DNA of 64,000 nucleotides from contig NZ_JAGGNA010000001.1 of NCBI RefSeq assembly GCF_017875765.1, forward strand, positions 2,135,001 to 2,199,000, written 5' to 3'. Of this stretch, positions 9,963 through 19,214 are shown in pieces. Made by a program: the position numbers and the translations under genes. This DNA comes from Flavobacterium sp. CG_23.5. Its GTDB lineage: Bacteria > Bacteroidota > Bacteroidia > Flavobacteriales > Flavobacteriaceae. Under the pieces are notes generated by a model. It worked only from the letters and a program-made list of their open reading frames with translations, had not been told where the DNA came from and did no database searches. Each line of letters opens with the position of its first letter. Position 1 is the stretch's first letter.

Positions 9963-12026
9963 TTACCAAATTTTCACACGGCTTTCCGGCTCCACATACA
10001 TGCCGTCTCCTTTTTTAATTCCAAAAGCTTTATAGAACTCATCTAAATTTTGAATTGGCACATAAGCACGATACATTCCTGGAGAATGCGGATCAGTTTT
10101 TACTTGACTTTTCAAAGCTTCATCACGCATTTTTGTACGCCAAACTGTAGTCCAAGAAATAAAGAAACGTTGTTCTGGTGTGTAGCCGTCGATTAACCCT
10201 GGATTTCCGTTTTCTTTCAGATACATCTGCAATCCATCGAAAGCAGCATTTACCCCACCTAGATCGCCTATGTTTTCCCCCAAAGTAAACTTCCCGTCCA
10301 CGTGTATTCCAGGCAAAGGCTCTAAAGCGCTGTATTGATTAGCCAAAGAAGTTCCAAGGGCAGTAAATTGTTTCAAATCCTCTGCTGTCCACCAGTCCAC
10401 TAGATTTCCATCTGCGTTGTATCGGGCACCGGAATCATCAAATCCATGAGAAATTTCGTGACCGATTACTGCTCCTATTCCACCATAATTCACAGCTTCA
10501 TCCGCTTGGTAATTATAAAATGGAGGTTGCAAGATCGCTGCAGGGAAAACAATTTCGTTATAAGAAGGGTTATAATATGCATTTACGGTTTGTGGAGACA
10601 TTCCCCATTCGGTTTTATCAACCGGTTGTTTAAGCTTCTCTAAGTCTTCTTGAAAATTCCAACGAGAAAGATTTTGTAGGTTTTCAAACAAACTTCCGCC
10701 ATCCTGAGTACTAGTGATTTTTAAGGCTGAATAATCTTTCCATTTATCAGGATAACCAATTTTAATCGTAATCTTATTTAATTTTTCAATCGCTTTAACT
10801 TTCGTTTCTGCCGACATCCAAGTCAAATTGTTAATTCTGTTTTGGTACGCACGAATTACATTTTTAATCATTTTTTCTGCCTTTACTTTTGCTTCAGCAG
10901 GAAACATTTTCTCAACGTATAATTTCCCCAAGGCTTCACCTATAGTATTATTAACCGTTTGCAATGCGCGGTCTTCACGCGGTCTTTGTTTGATTGCGCC
11001 CGTTAATGTTTTACCATAAAAGTCAAAATTTGCCGATTCTATTTTAGTCGACAACTGACCGCTGGACTTATTAAGTAAAGACCATTTCAGATATTCTTTC
11101 CAGTCCGCCACTTTGTTTTCGGTAAAAACCGTTTGTAGCGCTTTCATGTATCTTGGCTGACTAACTATTATTGTATCTAATTTTGTGAAACCAATGCCAG
11201 AAAAATAATTTTGCCAATTGATTGCCGGAGTCATTTTCTGTAAATCAGCAACCGTCATTGGATTGTAAGACAATCTATCGTCTCTGCGTTCTACTCTATC
11301 CAATCTTGGTTTAGACAATGCAGTTTCCAATGCTAGAATTTTAGAGGCACTTTCTTTTGCTTTTGTTGGGTTTTCACCAATGAATTGTAACATTCTTTCC
11401 ACGTGAAGCAGATATTTTGCTCTTTTCTCTTTAGAATCTTTATCCTCAGAAGAATAATAATCCTTATCCGGCAAACCTAATCTTCCTACACCAAGGGTAA
11501 CGGAGTTCTTGTCACTGTTTTTTTCATCGGCACCAACACCGATACCAAAAAACCCAATACCTCCGATTGGTTCCATTTCAACTAAAAGTTTTTGTAAATC
11601 TTGAATGTTTTTTACTGCATCAATTTTTGCCAAATACGGTTTTAAAGGTTGGATTCCTTTTTTATCTCTAGCTACAGTATCCAAAACAGATTTGAAAAGA
11701 TTTATCGCTTTTCCTTGATCCGTGTTGGATTTGTACATAGGATTTTTAGAAGCTTCGTTTAAGATGGCTAATGCATCTTTATCCGTTTTTTTAAGCAACT
11801 CATTAAAACTTCCCCATGAAGTTCTGTCACTTGGGATTTCCGTTTTGTCAAGCCAAGCTCCATTTACGAATCGGAAAAAATTATCACTTGATTTGACTTT
11901 CTTATCCATATTAGAAATATCAATTCCTGGATGCATTTTTACCGGAATATTTTGAGCATGACTTATTGTTAAACCAAATATTGTAGAAATCACAAAAAGT
12001 CGTGGTTTAGTGAAGTGTTTTTTCAT
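9963..12026 (-). CDS. M13 family zinc metallopeptidase (neprilysin/PepO-like), copy 2
   Basis: A second 687-residue M13 peptidase, exactly as long as its neighbour. It has a signal peptide (about 1-25, ending TISHAQN) and the same zinc motif at the same residues (His523, His527 in HEISHGFDDSG, third ligand in ENIGDLGG). Differences concentrate in the N-terminal domain, for example the stretch after HPGIDISNMDKK, while the catalytic half is almost the same, so the pair may differ in substrate access rather than chemistry. It has its own upstream -7 box and its own terminator. Exported, probably periplasmic or outer-membrane associated. Confidence 0.94.
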   Translation of the reverse strand: MKKHFTKPRLFVISTIFGLTISHAQNIPVKMHPGIDISNMDKKVKSSDNFFRFVNGAWLDKTEIPSDRTSWGSFNELLKKTDKDALAILNEASKNPMYKSNTDQGKAINLFKSVLDTVARDKKGIQPLKPYLAKIDAVKNIQDLQKLLVEMEPIGGIGFFGIGVGADEKNSDKNSVTLGVGRLGLPDKDYYSSEDKDSKEKRAKYLLHVERMLQFIGENPTKAKESASKILALETALSKPRLDRVERRDDRLSYNPMTVADLQKMTPAINWQNYFSGIGFTKLDTIIVSQPRYMKALQTVFTENKVADWKEYLKWSLLNKSSGQLSTKIESANFDFYGKTLTGAIKQRPREDRALQTVNNTIGEALGKLYVEKMFPAEAKVKAEKMIKNVIRAYQNRINNLTWMSAETKVKAIEKLNKITIKIGYPDKWKDYSALKITSTQDGGSLFENLQNLSRWNFQEDLEKLKQPVDKTEWGMSPQTVNAYYNPSYNEIVFPAAILQPPFYNYQADEAVNYGGIGAVIGHEISHGFDDSGARYNADGNLVDWWTAEDLKQFTALGTSLANQYSALEPLPGIHVDGKFTLGENIGDLGGVNAAFDGLQMYLKENGNPGLIDGYTPEQRFFISWTTVWRTKMRDEALKSQVKTDPHSPGMYRAYVPIQNLDEFYKAFGIKKGDGMYVEPESRVKIW

Positions 12027-12051
12027 TTTTTATTTGTTAATAATAGAATAA

Positions 12052-12059
12052 CAAACTTA
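12052..12059 (-). promoter_or_regulatory. -7 promoter element for M13 peptidase copy 2
   Basis: Minus strand TAAGTTTG matches TAnnTTTG, 25 bases before the ATG. The upstream DNA is nearly pure A/T and gives no convincing -33 box. Confidence 0.5.
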
Positions 12060-12140
12060 ATTAATAATAAATTAAATTATAGTTAATTTTTTGTCCTATT
12101 GTGATTTTGTTAAATAAATAAAAAAAAGCCCTCCTTTTTG

Positions 12141-12148
12141 TATTTTTG
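12141..12148 (+). promoter_or_regulatory. -7 promoter element for the SCO gene
   Basis: TATTTTTG matches TAnnTTTG. Transcription would start near 12155, a few bases before ATG 12164, which rules out a start at the TTG inside this box (12146). Confidence 0.6.
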
Positions 12149-12163
12149 CACCAAATCATTTTT

Positions 12164-12829
12164 ATGAAAAGCATTTTCATTAAGTACCAAAAATTTTTTG
12201 GTGTTTTATTAGTATTCTCAATCATAACCATTTACTTGTTTTATGTAGCATTGAAACCTAGTAAATCCCTACCCATTTTCAATCCTTCTGATGTAAATCC
12301 TGAGTTGGTGGACAGCACAGTGCAATATATAAGCAAGTACCACACCATTGCTGATTTTTCTTTTGTAAACCAAAACGGAAAAACCATTACCCAAAAAGAT
12401 TATGAAGGAAAAGTATATGTAGCTGATTTTTTCTTCACCACTTGCGGTTCCATATGTCCTAAGATGACCACTAATTTAGCCGAGGTTCAAAAAGCAATCG
12501 TAAACAATCCAAAAGTAATGTTGTTGTCACACACCGTTTTTCCTGAAACTGATAGTATTCCCGTTTTGAAAGCCTATGCGATAAAAAACGGAGTGATAGA
12601 CAGTAAATGGAACTTGGTTACCGGAGATAAAAAAGAAATTTACACGATGGCAAGGAAATCGTATCTGGCTGTCAAATTAGGAAAACCAGAAGAATTGTAT
12701 GACATGGTGCACACGGAGAATTTTGTTTTGGTTGATACTAAAAGGCGGGTTCGTGGTTTTTATGACGGAACTAAAAAAGAAGACATGAAACGCTTAATTG
12801 AAGACATTAATTTTTTGTGTACTGAATAA
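12164..12829 (+). CDS. SCO1/SenC family copper-binding thioredoxin-fold protein
   Basis: The ATG at 12164 gives 221 residues; the longer frame from TTG 12146 begins inside the promoter. One N-terminal membrane anchor (about 11-30) precedes a thioredoxin-like domain. The copper site is intact: Cys94 and Cys98 in FFTTCGSICPKM and His183 in YDMVHTENF. SCO proteins deliver copper to, or keep reduced, the CuA site of cytochrome c oxidase, on the periplasmic face of the inner membrane. It precedes feoA but has its own promoter, and feoA has a separate Fur-type promoter, so the two units need not be co-regulated. Confidence 0.9.
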   Translation: MKSIFIKYQKFFGVLLVFSIITIYLFYVALKPSKSLPIFNPSDVNPELVDSTVQYISKYHTIADFSFVNQNGKTITQKDYEGKVYVADFFFTTCGSICPKMTTNLAEVQKAIVNNPKVMLLSHTVFPETDSIPVLKAYAIKNGVIDSKWNLVTGDKKEIYTMARKSYLAVKLGKPEELYDMVHTENFVLVDTKRRVRGFYDGTKKEDMKRLIEDINFLCTE

Positions 12830-12920
12830 ATAATCAGCGCAAACCCAACTGAAATTGCAGTTGAAAAGCATCAAACTAAACTAATTAACGATTTCAAAAT
12901 TTACATAAAAAAATTACAAA

Positions 12921-12964
12921 AATGATAATTATCATTTGTAATGGTATTAAAATATGTACTTTTG
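12921..12964 (+). promoter_or_regulatory. Fur box overlapping the feoAB promoter
   Basis: AATGATAATTATCATT (12921-12936) is a perfect palindrome with the GATAAT/ATTATC core of Fur boxes. It overlaps a -33 TTTG (12935-12938), which is followed after 18 bases by the -7 box TACTTTTG (12957-12964). Bound Fur would block this promoter, so repression under iron-replete conditions is the natural reading. Confidence 0.8.
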
Positions 12965-12990
12965 CAATCTTAATTCAATCTAAATAAGAT

Positions 12991-13230
12991 TTGCGCACTA
13001 CGATACATTCTCTCAAAAAAGGTGAAAAAGCCATTATCAAGGATTTTGATATTGATGCCGTCCCATTGAAACTTTTGGAAATGGGTTGTTTGCCTGGAAA
13101 TATGGTGGAATTACTTCAGATTGCTCCTTTTGGAGATCCCTTATATTTAGACATCAATGGTTCCCATGTCGCTATACGTATCGAAACAGCATGTGAAATT
13201 GAAGTTGAAATAATTAGAAATAGCTTATAA
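12991..13230 (+). CDS. feoA: FeoA, ferrous iron transport accessory protein
   Basis: This 79-residue protein is a single SH3-like FeoA domain, with LLEMGCLPGNMVELL and a closing HVAIRIE strand as in the family. FeoA acts in the cytosol on FeoB, probably modulating transport. The start codon is TTG (12991), the only start giving a full FeoA domain; it lies about 27 bases after the -7 box. The stop overlaps the feoB ATG (TAATG at 13228-13232), so the two are translationally coupled. Iron control is expected from the Fur box in front. Confidence 0.9.
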   Translation: MRTTIHSLKKGEKAIIKDFDIDAVPLKLLEMGCLPGNMVELLQIAPFGDPLYLDINGSHVAIRIETACEIEVEIIRNSL

Positions 13231-15329
13231 TGACGAATCAAAATATCAATGTGGCTTTAATAGGAAACCCTAATGTTGGGAAAACTTCCGTTTTTAATCA
13301 GTTGACCGGTCTAAATCAACAAGTGGGGAATTACCCTGGAATTACAGTCGAAAAAAAGATTGGATTTTGCAAATTGCCAAATAACGTAAAAGCAAATATT
13401 TTAGATTTACCAGGTACCTATAGTCTCAACGCCAGTTCAATTGACGAAAATGTGGTAATTGAACTTTTACTAAATAAAAACGACAAATTATATCCTGATG
13501 TAGCTCTTGTAGTTACCGATGTAGAAAATTTGAAACGTAACTTATTGCTTTTTACCCAAATAAAAGATTTAGAAATTCCTACCATATTAGTTATCAATAT
13601 GGCAGATAGAATGACCTATAAAGGGATTACATTAGACATTCATTATCTGGAGGAACATCTAAAAACGAAAATCGCATTGATTAGTTCCAGAAAAGGTTTT
13701 GGAATCGACGCCTTAAAAAAATTGATTGTTAGCTATAAAACAATTTCCACGGAACCTTGTTTAAATGCATCAAGCATTGATTTTGAATATTTTAATACAC
13801 TTCGCAAAACATTTCCCAATCAATTGCTATATAAATTGTGGTTAGTAATTACTCAGGATGTGAATTTCTTAAATTTAGATAGAAATGAAATTCGAAGTTC
13901 ATTTACTAAATCCCATTCAGACTTAAAGCGTTTGCAACAAAAAGAAACCATAAAACGCTATCAGTTTATTAATGATGTACTCAAAGAAGGCTTGAAAATT
14001 GACAGTACAGTGGCCAAAGATTTTCGTTCTAAACTAGACCGCGTTCTGACGCACAAAGTTTGGGGATATGTAATTTTCTTTTTGATTTTATTTGTCATTT
14101 TCCAATCTATTTTTGAATGGTCAAAAATTCCAATGGATTTTATTGACACTACGTTCGCTTCATTAAGTTCCTTAGCTGCCGAAAAATTACCATCTGGAGT
14201 ATTAACTAATTTAATCTCGCAGGGAATTATTCCAGGTATTGGAGGAATTTTAATCTTTATTCCGCAAATTGCTTTTCTGTTTATGTTTATTTCCATTCTT
14301 GAAGAGAGCGGTTATATGAGTAGAGTGGTTTTCCTGATGGACAAAATCATGCGAAAATTTGGTTTATCCGGTAAAAGTGTGGTGCCCCTTATCTCGGGAA
14401 CAGCCTGCGCAATTCCTGCGATTATGGCAACTAGAAATATAGAAAACTGGAAAGAAAGGCTCATCACCATTCTTGTAACCCCATTCACAACCTGTTCTGC
14501 TAGGTTACCGGTTTATGCAATTATTATTGGATTGGTAATTCCTGACGAACGTTTTTTGGGGATTATAAATATGCAAGGAATGACCTTGATGTTTTTGTAT
14601 CTTTTGGGTTTTGGAATGGCAATATTTTCGGCTTATATTTTAAATAAAATCTTGAAAATAAAAGGAAAAACCTACTTCGTTGTTGAAATGCCCAACTACA
14701 AATTACCGCTTTTCAAAAACGTAGGAATTAATGTTATTGAAAAAACCAAAGCATTTGTTTTTGGAGCTGGTAAGATCATTTTAGCTATTTCAATTGTTTT
14801 GTGGTTTTTAGCCTCCTACGGTCCCGGCGAAAACTTCAATAAGGCAGAAACCATTGTTGTAGAAAAAACAAAAGAAAAGCCATTATCTAAAACTGATTTT
14901 CAAAATGCAGTGGCTTCCCAAAAACTGGAAAACTCTTATATTGGTTTAATGGGAAAAACCATTGAACCTGCTATTTCTCCATTGGGTTACGACTGGAAAA
15001 TAGGAATTGCCATTATCAGTTCGTTTGCCGCCAGAGAGGTATTTGTGGGTACATTAGCCACGATTTACAGTGTGGGTGGAAGCGATAGTGAAGTCACCAT
15101 AAAAAACAAAATGGCTGCCGAAATTAATCCCGAAACAGGGAATAAAATCTTCAATTTTGCTTCTGGAATATCATTGTTGTTATTCTATGCTTTCGCTATG
15201 CAATGCGCCAGTACACTTGCCATCACCAAAAAAGAAACTAATACTTGGAAGTGGCCTGTAGGACAATTAATTTTCATGAGCGGCTTCGCCTATGTTGTTG
15301 CTTTGATTGCGTACCAAATTCTAAAATAA
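13230..15329 (+). CDS. feoB: FeoB, GTP-driven ferrous iron transporter
   Basis: The 699-residue protein has the FeoB order: an N-terminal G domain (about 1-170) with G1 GNPNVGKTS, G3 DLPGTYS and G4 NMAD; a helical GDI-like region (about 180-260); then a membrane domain with about nine to ten segments and the paired Gate motifs, including SGTACAIPAIMATR and SFAAREVFVGTL. It imports Fe2+ across the inner membrane. It is coupled to feoA, and a 41-residue cysteine-rich membrane protein follows seven bases later. No truncation is seen. Confidence 0.96.
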   Translation: MTNQNINVALIGNPNVGKTSVFNQLTGLNQQVGNYPGITVEKKIGFCKLPNNVKANILDLPGTYSLNASSIDENVVIELLLNKNDKLYPDVALVVTDVENLKRNLLLFTQIKDLEIPTILVINMADRMTYKGITLDIHYLEEHLKTKIALISSRKGFGIDALKKLIVSYKTISTEPCLNASSIDFEYFNTLRKTFPNQLLYKLWLVITQDVNFLNLDRNEIRSSFTKSHSDLKRLQQKETIKRYQFINDVLKEGLKIDSTVAKDFRSKLDRVLTHKVWGYVIFFLILFVIFQSIFEWSKIPMDFIDTTFASLSSLAAEKLPSGVLTNLISQGIIPGIGGILIFIPQIAFLFMFISILEESGYMSRVVFLMDKIMRKFGLSGKSVVPLISGTACAIPAIMATRNIENWKERLITILVTPFTTCSARLPVYAIIIGLVIPDERFLGIINMQGMTLMFLYLLGFGMAIFSAYILNKILKIKGKTYFVVEMPNYKLPLFKNVGINVIEKTKAFVFGAGKIILAISIVLWFLASYGPGENFNKAETIVVEKTKEKPLSKTDFQNAVASQKLENSYIGLMGKTIEPAISPLGYDWKIGIAIISSFAAREVFVGTLATIYSVGGSDSEVTIKNKMAAEINPETGNKIFNFASGISLLLFYAFAMQCASTLAITKKETNTWKWPVGQLIFMSGFAYVVALIAYQILK

Positions 15330-15335
15330 CAGTTT

Positions 15336-15461
15336 ATGTATCAAGAAATCATAGCCTTCGTTTTACTAGCAATTGCGCTTGCTTTTTTACTTAGAAAATT
15401 CTTTTTCAAAAAGAAAAAATCTGATAAAAACTGCGGAGAGGATGATTGTGGTTGTCATTAA
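15336..15461 (+). CDS. FeoB-associated Cys-rich membrane protein (41 residues)
   Basis: A very short gene six bases after the feoB stop. It encodes one N-terminal transmembrane helix (about 4-20), a run of basic residues (KFFFKKKK, 21-28) and a cysteine-rich tail (Cys33, Cys38, Cys40, ending CGEDDCGCH). This helix, Lys-patch and Cys-tail plan is that of the FeoB-associated Cys-rich family, which stands where FeoC stands in other bacteria. The tail may bind Fe2+ or an Fe-S cluster near FeoB's cytosolic mouth; that is inference. It belongs to the same Fur-controlled transcript. Confidence 0.85.
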   Translation: MYQEIIAFVLLAIALAFLLRKFFFKKKKSDKNCGEDDCGCH

Positions 15462-15522
15462 ATAAAATCGGACTAAATTTTTCTTCTAATAAAAAAATCA
15501 TTCCTAAATTTAAGTTAATTAC

Positions 15523-15740
15523 TTTTTATTAACTAAATTTACATAGTAAAAAAATTGCTTTTTCGGCTTACAATCAGTCGTTTGCACTTTTTTAAATATC
15601 AAAAGAATGGCTTCCGATTTGTACTTCAATCTAAGGGCTTTTTAAAGTAATTTCACGTTTACTACTTTGCAAACAATTGAAATTACGCGACTTTTATGTA
15701 TTGGTAATCGGTATAAGATTGGACAATCGTCGTAATTTTT
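15523..15740 (+). repeat. Leader element A in the 437-base gap before the TonB receptor
   Basis: The gap 15462-15898 has no gene. Three blocks in it match, in the same order, blocks upstream of the yfiR-like gene: an exact 23-base match (15523-15545, core TTAACTAAATTTACAT), CTTCCGATTTGTAC (15611-15624) and a 30-base block 15711-15740 (23 of 30 identical by eye). The TAAATTTA in block 1 is close to a -7 box, so the rest could be a long 5' leader. See 18923-19118 for the partner. Confidence 0.6.
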
Positions 15741-15898
15741 AATGCAAAATAAGACAACTACCCTTATGACTACTTAATTATTTATTTCATTGACTACTTT
15801 TTCACGAACAGCATGTACTAAGTAATCAGATAGAAACTTCATACAATTATAATGTTGCAATTGATTTTATACCAATCAAGAACCAATATCAACTAATT

Positions 15899-18763
15899 AT
15901 GAAAAAGTTTACCTTAATATTATTTCTGCTAAACGTCACGCTTCTTTTTGCTCAAAAAGAAATCTCTGGTTTTGTATTTGATAATGCTGGCACTCCTTTG
16001 TCAGGGGTCAACATCACTGAGAAAGGAACAACCAACAGTGTTTCAACTGATATCAATGGAGCTTACATAATCAATATTAAAGAAGGGGCAATTTTAGTCT
16101 TTAGTTATTCAGGGCTTTCTAAACAAGAACACACTACTACTGATCCCATTCTAAATGTTTTTTTATCTGAAGAAGGCAGTGGACAAAACCATGATGAATT
16201 TATTGTTACAGGAACAAGAGCTGCACCCAGAAGTAACACAACAACAACACTCCCTATTGACATATTATCATCTAAAGAATTAACTTCAACTGGACAAGCT
16301 ACTATTGATAAAGCATTACAATACAAAATCCCCTCTTTTAACACCGTTCAAACACCAGTAAGTGACGCTACCTCATTACTTGACCCATACGAATTTAGAA
16401 ATATGGGTCCCAGTAGAACTTTAATCCTTATTAACGGAAAACGGAAAAACTTAAGTGCCCTCCTTTATGTTCAAACTTCTCCGGGGCGCGGGGAAACCGG
16501 TGTTGATATTTCTGCAATACCAATTGATGCTATCGAAAGAGTAGAAATACTTCGTGATGGTGCATCGGCTCAATATGGTTCGGATGCGATTGCAGGTGTA
16601 ATGAATATTATTTTAAAAACGAACACTGACGATGGCGCAGCAACTCTAAGGACGGGTATCACGGCTAAAGGCGATGGTGAAATGCTAAGCTTGAGTTTGA
16701 ACAATGGATCTACCGTCGGTACCAAAGGCTTTGTAAATTATACTTTAGATTTCTCAAAAGTAAACTTGGCAAGCAGACCTGGAAAAATAGATGCAGAAGG
16801 AGATTTCAATGATTTTGTTTCCATATCCCCTACTAAACCATCAAGCTACGTGAACAATGACAATACGCTTGGCGGTACTAGTGTAACAGGAATGAATGAG
16901 ACTCAACTTAATACTGTTTTTGAAGGATACAAAGGTTCCGCAGATTATAATGCAAAATTAGCTACCATCAATCAAGGAAATATATTGGGAAGACAAGCCG
17001 TAGATGCATTTTTAAAGGAAAAACCAGATGGAGGAAACATCAACGGTTCTCCTGAAACAGTAGCTGCTAAATTCTTAGTGAATGGAGGATTTATATTATC
17101 TGATGAAACTCAAATGTATTACAATGCTATGTATGTGTACAAAAAAGTGAACTCTTTTGCAAATTACAGAACTCCTTATTGGAGGTCAATAAAAAACCCT
17201 TTTGAAAATAGCACTATCCCAAATTGGAGCGTCTCATCAGTTTATCCTATGTATTTAAAGGATTTCTTTGGTGACGGAACAGCAGCTTCTTATAAAGGTT
17301 ATCTTCCAACATTTAATGGCGATTTAAACGATTATAATGCCACCTGGGGTTTTAAATTTATAAAAAATGGATGGAATACCGACGCAAGTATAACCGTTGG
17401 GGGGAATTCACAAACCTACACGGTAGAAAACTCTCAAAATCGATCTGCCATTAAAGATTCTAATGGAGTTAATCTTTACCAAGAAAATAGTCCGCTATTT
17501 TTCAAACCTGGAGGAGTTTCGTTCAACCACATTGTGGGTAACTTAGATATTTCTAAGGTATTATCAGATAAAATAAGCGTTGGTTTTGGTTCTGAGGTGA
17601 GAACAGAAACATTTGAAATTATTGAAGGAGATAAAGCATCATGGGACGGAGAAGGTGCAGATTCATTTTCAGGCAACAGACCAGAAAACTCAGGCCAATG
17701 GAATCGTTATAATTTAGGCGGATACTTCGACTTAGCTTATGATTTCAACAAAGATTTCTTAGTAAATGGCACGGTTCGCTATGAATATTACAGCGATTTT
17801 GGCCCAGCAACGGTTTGGAAATTAAGTTCCAGATATAAATTTTACAATGACAAAATTACTCTGAGAGGTTCCCTTTCTACAGGATTCAGAGCACCAACAT
17901 TACGCCAAATTTATACTCAAAAATCACAATATTCCTTCGTGGCAGGCCAAGGAATTCAAGTTGATGGGTTAATTAATAATATTTCGTCACAGGCACGTAT
18001 TTTAGGCGTCCCCAAATTAGACCCAGAAAAATCACTTAACATAACTGTAGGAATAGGAGCCAGACCTTTAAAAAAATTTAATTTCACTGTAGATTATTAC
18101 AACATTAAGGTAAAGGATCGAATCATTTTGGGGGATAAGGTCGAGACACAGTTTGGTAGCGTTGCCTGGTTTGAAAACTCATTCGATTCAAGAACTTCCG
18201 GTTTAGATTTAGTAATGAATTATGGTATTATAAAATTAGGAAATGGGGAATTAGGATTCAATTTATCAGGAAACGTGACTTTCGAAAACAAGCGAATTTC
18301 ACCAGTGGCAAGAGACAATTTTGGAGCAACATTTGACGCTTTAATGTTTACATCAAGACCTAAAACAAAATGGATTTTGGGCACAAACTACAAAATTAAA
18401 AAATTTGATTTATCCCTTAATAATACTTTTTTTGGAAAAACGACATTCAAACAAAGCGGTTTAGATTCTAATTTAAGAACTGAGTTTACCCCAAAAATAG
18501 TTACTGATTTAGGAATTAATTATCTCGCGACAAACAAATTAACGCTAGCTCTTTACATCAACAATTTATTAAATGTATTGCCAGAATGGAAATTCAAGGC
18601 AGAGAACGCAGCCGGAACTGCAATTTTGAATGATCCAACGCAGGTAAAATCACAATTTAACTTGGTTACATTCAATGGTCGCTATTCGCAAATGACCTAT
18701 GCAGGATTTCACTTCAGTCAATTAGGAACTATGTTTAATTTATCTTTAAACTATAAATTTTGA
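15899..18763 (+). CDS. TonB-dependent outer-membrane receptor
   Basis: This 954-residue precursor starts with a signal peptide (about 1-19, ending LLFAQ). A carboxypeptidase-regulatory-like beta-sandwich (about 20-98: GFVFDNAGTPLSGVNI), a plug domain (about 105-230, with SAQYGSDAIAGVMNI) and a large 22-strand-type barrel ending in the aromatic LNYKF follow. It takes up a ligand across the outer membrane using TonB energy. No SusD partner lies nearby, which argues against a glycan Sus system; siderophore, heme, metal or peptide are open options. The preceding genes are feoAB, but no Fur box is seen in its leader. It shares a homologous leader with the next gene and may be co-regulated with it. 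Confidence 0.9.
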   Translation: MKKFTLILFLLNVTLLFAQKEISGFVFDNAGTPLSGVNITEKGTTNSVSTDINGAYIINIKEGAILVFSYSGLSKQEHTTTDPILNVFLSEEGSGQNHDEFIVTGTRAAPRSNTTTTLPIDILSSKELTSTGQATIDKALQYKIPSFNTVQTPVSDATSLLDPYEFRNMGPSRTLILINGKRKNLSALLYVQTSPGRGETGVDISAIPIDAIERVEILRDGASAQYGSDAIAGVMNIILKTNTDDGAATLRTGITAKGDGEMLSLSLNNGSTVGTKGFVNYTLDFSKVNLASRPGKIDAEGDFNDFVSISPTKPSSYVNNDNTLGGTSVTGMNETQLNTVFEGYKGSADYNAKLATINQGNILGRQAVDAFLKEKPDGGNINGSPETVAAKFLVNGGFILSDETQMYYNAMYVYKKVNSFANYRTPYWRSIKNPFENSTIPNWSVSSVYPMYLKDFFGDGTAASYKGYLPTFNGDLNDYNATWGFKFIKNGWNTDASITVGGNSQTYTVENSQNRSAIKDSNGVNLYQENSPLFFKPGGVSFNHIVGNLDISKVLSDKISVGFGSEVRTETFEIIEGDKASWDGEGADSFSGNRPENSGQWNRYNLGGYFDLAYDFNKDFLVNGTVRYEYYSDFGPATVWKLSSRYKFYNDKITLRGSLSTGFRAPTLRQIYTQKSQYSFVAGQGIQVDGLINNISSQARILGVPKLDPEKSLNITVGIGARPLKKFNFTVDYYNIKVKDRIILGDKVETQFGSVAWFENSFDSRTSGLDLVMNYGIIKLGNGELGFNLSGNVTFENKRISPVARDNFGATFDALMFTSRPKTKWILGTNYKIKKFDLSLNNTFFGKTTFKQSGLDSNLRTEFTPKIVTDLGINYLATNKLTLALYINNLLNVLPEWKFKAENAAGTAILNDPTQVKSQFNLVTFNGRYSQMTYAGFHFSQLGTMFNLSLNYKF

Positions 18764-18922
18764 CTTGATTCATAGTCAAAGAAAATAAATTCTTCTTTCT
18801 TTTTAAAGCATTCAAAAATTAGAAGGTATTAAAATAAAAAATTAGAAGGTTTTGAAAAAAATTGAATAAGACTAAACTTTTCTTAAAATAAAATATAGCT
18901 CCCTTTGCAGAGAACAAATTAA

Positions 18923-19118
18923 TTTTTATTAACTAAATTTACATAACAAATAAAATGTTAGTTTACTTAAAATCAATTATTTATAATTTAATTTTTTCAA
19001 AATAAAACTTCGGATTTGGACATTAATGTAAGATGTGTTTTGAAAATAATTTCAGATTTTTCATCTTAAAACCTTTCCGTCGACTGGTGTAAAATTGTAC
19101 AAACGCTATAATTTTTTT
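18923..19118 (+). repeat. Leader element B in the 451-base gap before the yfiR-like gene
   Basis: The gap 18764-19214 holds no gene. It repeats the three-block layout of the receptor leader: the identical 23 bases at 18923-18945, CTTCGGATTTGGAC (19008-19021; 12 of 14 match) and 19087-19118 ending in a T-run (23 of 30 match). Spacing between blocks is 77 versus 80 bases, then 78 versus 100. Upstream, a 14-base direct repeat AAAAATTAGAAGGT occurs at 18814 and 18837. The element is diverged, so it is maintained or anciently duplicated. Confidence 0.6.
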
Positions 19119-19214
19119 AGGATACCAAGAATTGATTATTTGGCAAATACCACGTTATTTTTTTAAGTTATTCAAAAATCCAGACAGCAAAAGCATTGTT
19201 TAAAAATAAGATAA

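Noticed and set aside
12146..12163. TTG start of the SCO gene
   Set aside because: It lies inside the -7 box TATTTTTG; the ATG at 12164 begins a normal membrane anchor.
15462..15898. Known riboswitch (cobalamin, TPP) before the TonB receptor
   Set aside because: I see no cobalamin box or TPP pattern; the homologous blocks before the yfiR gene fit a local shared leader better.
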